From Gyromitra esculenta (Eukaryota > Ascomycota > Pezizomycetes > Pezizales > Discinaceae): a stretch of DNA of 64,000 nt. Within the stretch, counting starts at the first letter, position 1, and each line of letters opens with the position of its first letter. The notes beneath the pieces are model-generated. The model was not told the origin of the DNA and did not search any database. It saw only the letters and a program-made list of their open reading frames with translations. This document shows positions 63,350 through 64,000 of this stretch, one piece after another. Position numbers and translations under genes: made by a program. The stretch lies in NCBI GenBank assembly GCA_038503075.1, contig JBCAML010000021.1, forward strand, positions 682,001-746,000, read 5' to 3'.

Positions 63350-64000
63350 TTAATCAGAATCCGACGCTGGTCCATTATCATCGTCGTCATCATCCGCAAC
63401 GACATCATTTCCAGCCGTCATAGCATACTCTGCTCTCTGCAGAACCCCCCGGAGCTTCGTGTCTCTGGGATCTACGATATCTATTGGCCTTTGCTTTGCT
63501 TTGTTTCGTATCCTACTCCCGGTAACCCGGCGTTAGAACCTCCGGATAAAGGATAAAAATAGTAGAACTTATGCCATAAAGTGACACAAGGGTGGGACGG
63601 AGAGAGGGACCTAGGATCTGCGCCAGCATCAATCAACATCTCTACAACGTCTAGACCATGCTCCTTCTCTTTATTCGCATAAAAAACTGCTTTGTGTAAG
63701 GGGGTTTCTTTCTCCATGCGGTTTATGGGGTCGACTTCGAGGCCTTCTTGGTCCAGGAGGTGATCGAGCACTTCCACTGCTTAGATGTTACTATCGAACA
63801 TCTCCTGTCCGTCCATTTAACCTCCACAGAGGGGGGAGGGAGGGAGGGAGGTTAAATATGGAAGGGAGGGATGAACTAACATGATCCGTATTGTGCAGCC
63901 ATATGAATCGCCGTGTTCCCGAGCCCATCGGTAGAGTGGTTCAGGAAATTAGCATCAACCTTTTTATCACTTAAAACCTCCTCGAGCAAGTCGATGTTGT
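63350..64000 (-). CDS. Small ankyrin-repeat protein, 5' end outside window
   Basis: The gene enters from the window edge. Visible exons are from at least 63999 to 63881, then 63776-63611, then a last exon starting at 63512 or 63488 and ending at the TAA at 63350-63352. Ankyrin-type motifs are clear: GLGNTAIHMAAQYGS, ETPLHKAVFYANKEKEHGLD and VVEMLIDAGADPR. The C-terminus is acidic (DDDDDNGPASDSD). The last junction is problematic. The acceptor at 63513 would give the conserved-looking RIRNKAK but then shift frame. The acceptor at 63489 stays in frame (DPR|PIDIVDPRDTKL) but drops that segment. It resembles the small ankyrin proteins common in ascomycetes. Function unknown. Confidence 0.75.
63815..63857. 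repeat. GGGA microsatellite inside an 11-bp-stem hairpin
   Basis: ATTTAACCTCC (63815-63825) and GGAGGTTAAAT (63847-63857) are perfect inverted complements, with a GGGA repeat between them. The structure sits inside the intron 63777-63880 of the ankyrin gene. Confidence 0.7.

Overview
The window looks like nuclear DNA of a filamentous ascomycete (Pezizomycotina). Genes are broken by short introns of about 50-120 bp with GT-AG ends and CTAAC/CTAAT-like branch sites. The protein set is typically fungal: a Grr1-type F-box/LRR protein, MOT1, a Prk/Ark-type kinase, a YMR1 myotubularin, a Hos4-like Set3C subunit and a fungal LMBR1 protein. Gene density is low (about 15 credible genes in 64 kb) and long intergenic tracts hold decayed coding fragments. 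This would fit a Pezizomycetes-like genome, but species and class cannot be fixed from the sequence alone.

Layout. 1-8006: gene desert with one decayed coding remnant, a 92-bp inverted-repeat structure and several copies of a bipartite motif. 8007-10727 (-): YMR1 phosphoinositide 3-phosphatase, divergent from a multipass membrane protein at 11618-12651 (+). 15537-15958 (+): Yippee-like zinc-binding protein. 19969-20628 (-): disordered protein of unknown function. 22312-22377: a tiny MITE-like insertion with 13-bp inverted ends and a 10-bp direct repeat on each side. 23175-29576 (-): MOT1 (8 exons, 1926 aa), divergent from a Prk1/Ark1/Akl1-family kinase at 31543-34879 (+, 6 exons). 37415-39434 (-): GRR1. 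39435-46647: desert with decayed genes, including a DUF7580-like pseudogene. 46648-48847 (+): LMBR1 membrane protein. 49537-50058 (-) and 50403-51086 (+): ribosomal proteins eL36 and eS12 sharing a 344-bp divergent promoter. 52208-52913 (-): small coiled-coil protein. 53126-53589 (-): free-standing transposase-type helix-turn-helix protein. 56072-60817 (+): Hos4-like ankyrin/coiled-coil protein. 63350-64000 (-): C-terminal part of a small ankyrin protein running off the window.

The genes are mostly housekeeping and regulatory and form no obvious biosynthetic or defence cluster. Functions represented are transcription (MOT1, Hos4), ubiquitin-dependent nutrient signalling (GRR1), endocytosis/actin (kinase), phosphoinositide turnover (YMR1) and translation (eL36, eS12). 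The most unusual signal is not a gene. It is a bipartite motif, CGAGTGAT-N5-RTGA, with ten perfect copies on both strands, none in a confident coding exon (chance expectation about 0.015). A palindrome, TACATGTA, is also enriched, with nine copies, all non-coding.

All exon boundaries were worked out by eye from splice signals, reading-frame continuity and remembered protein-family conservation. No similarity search was run.
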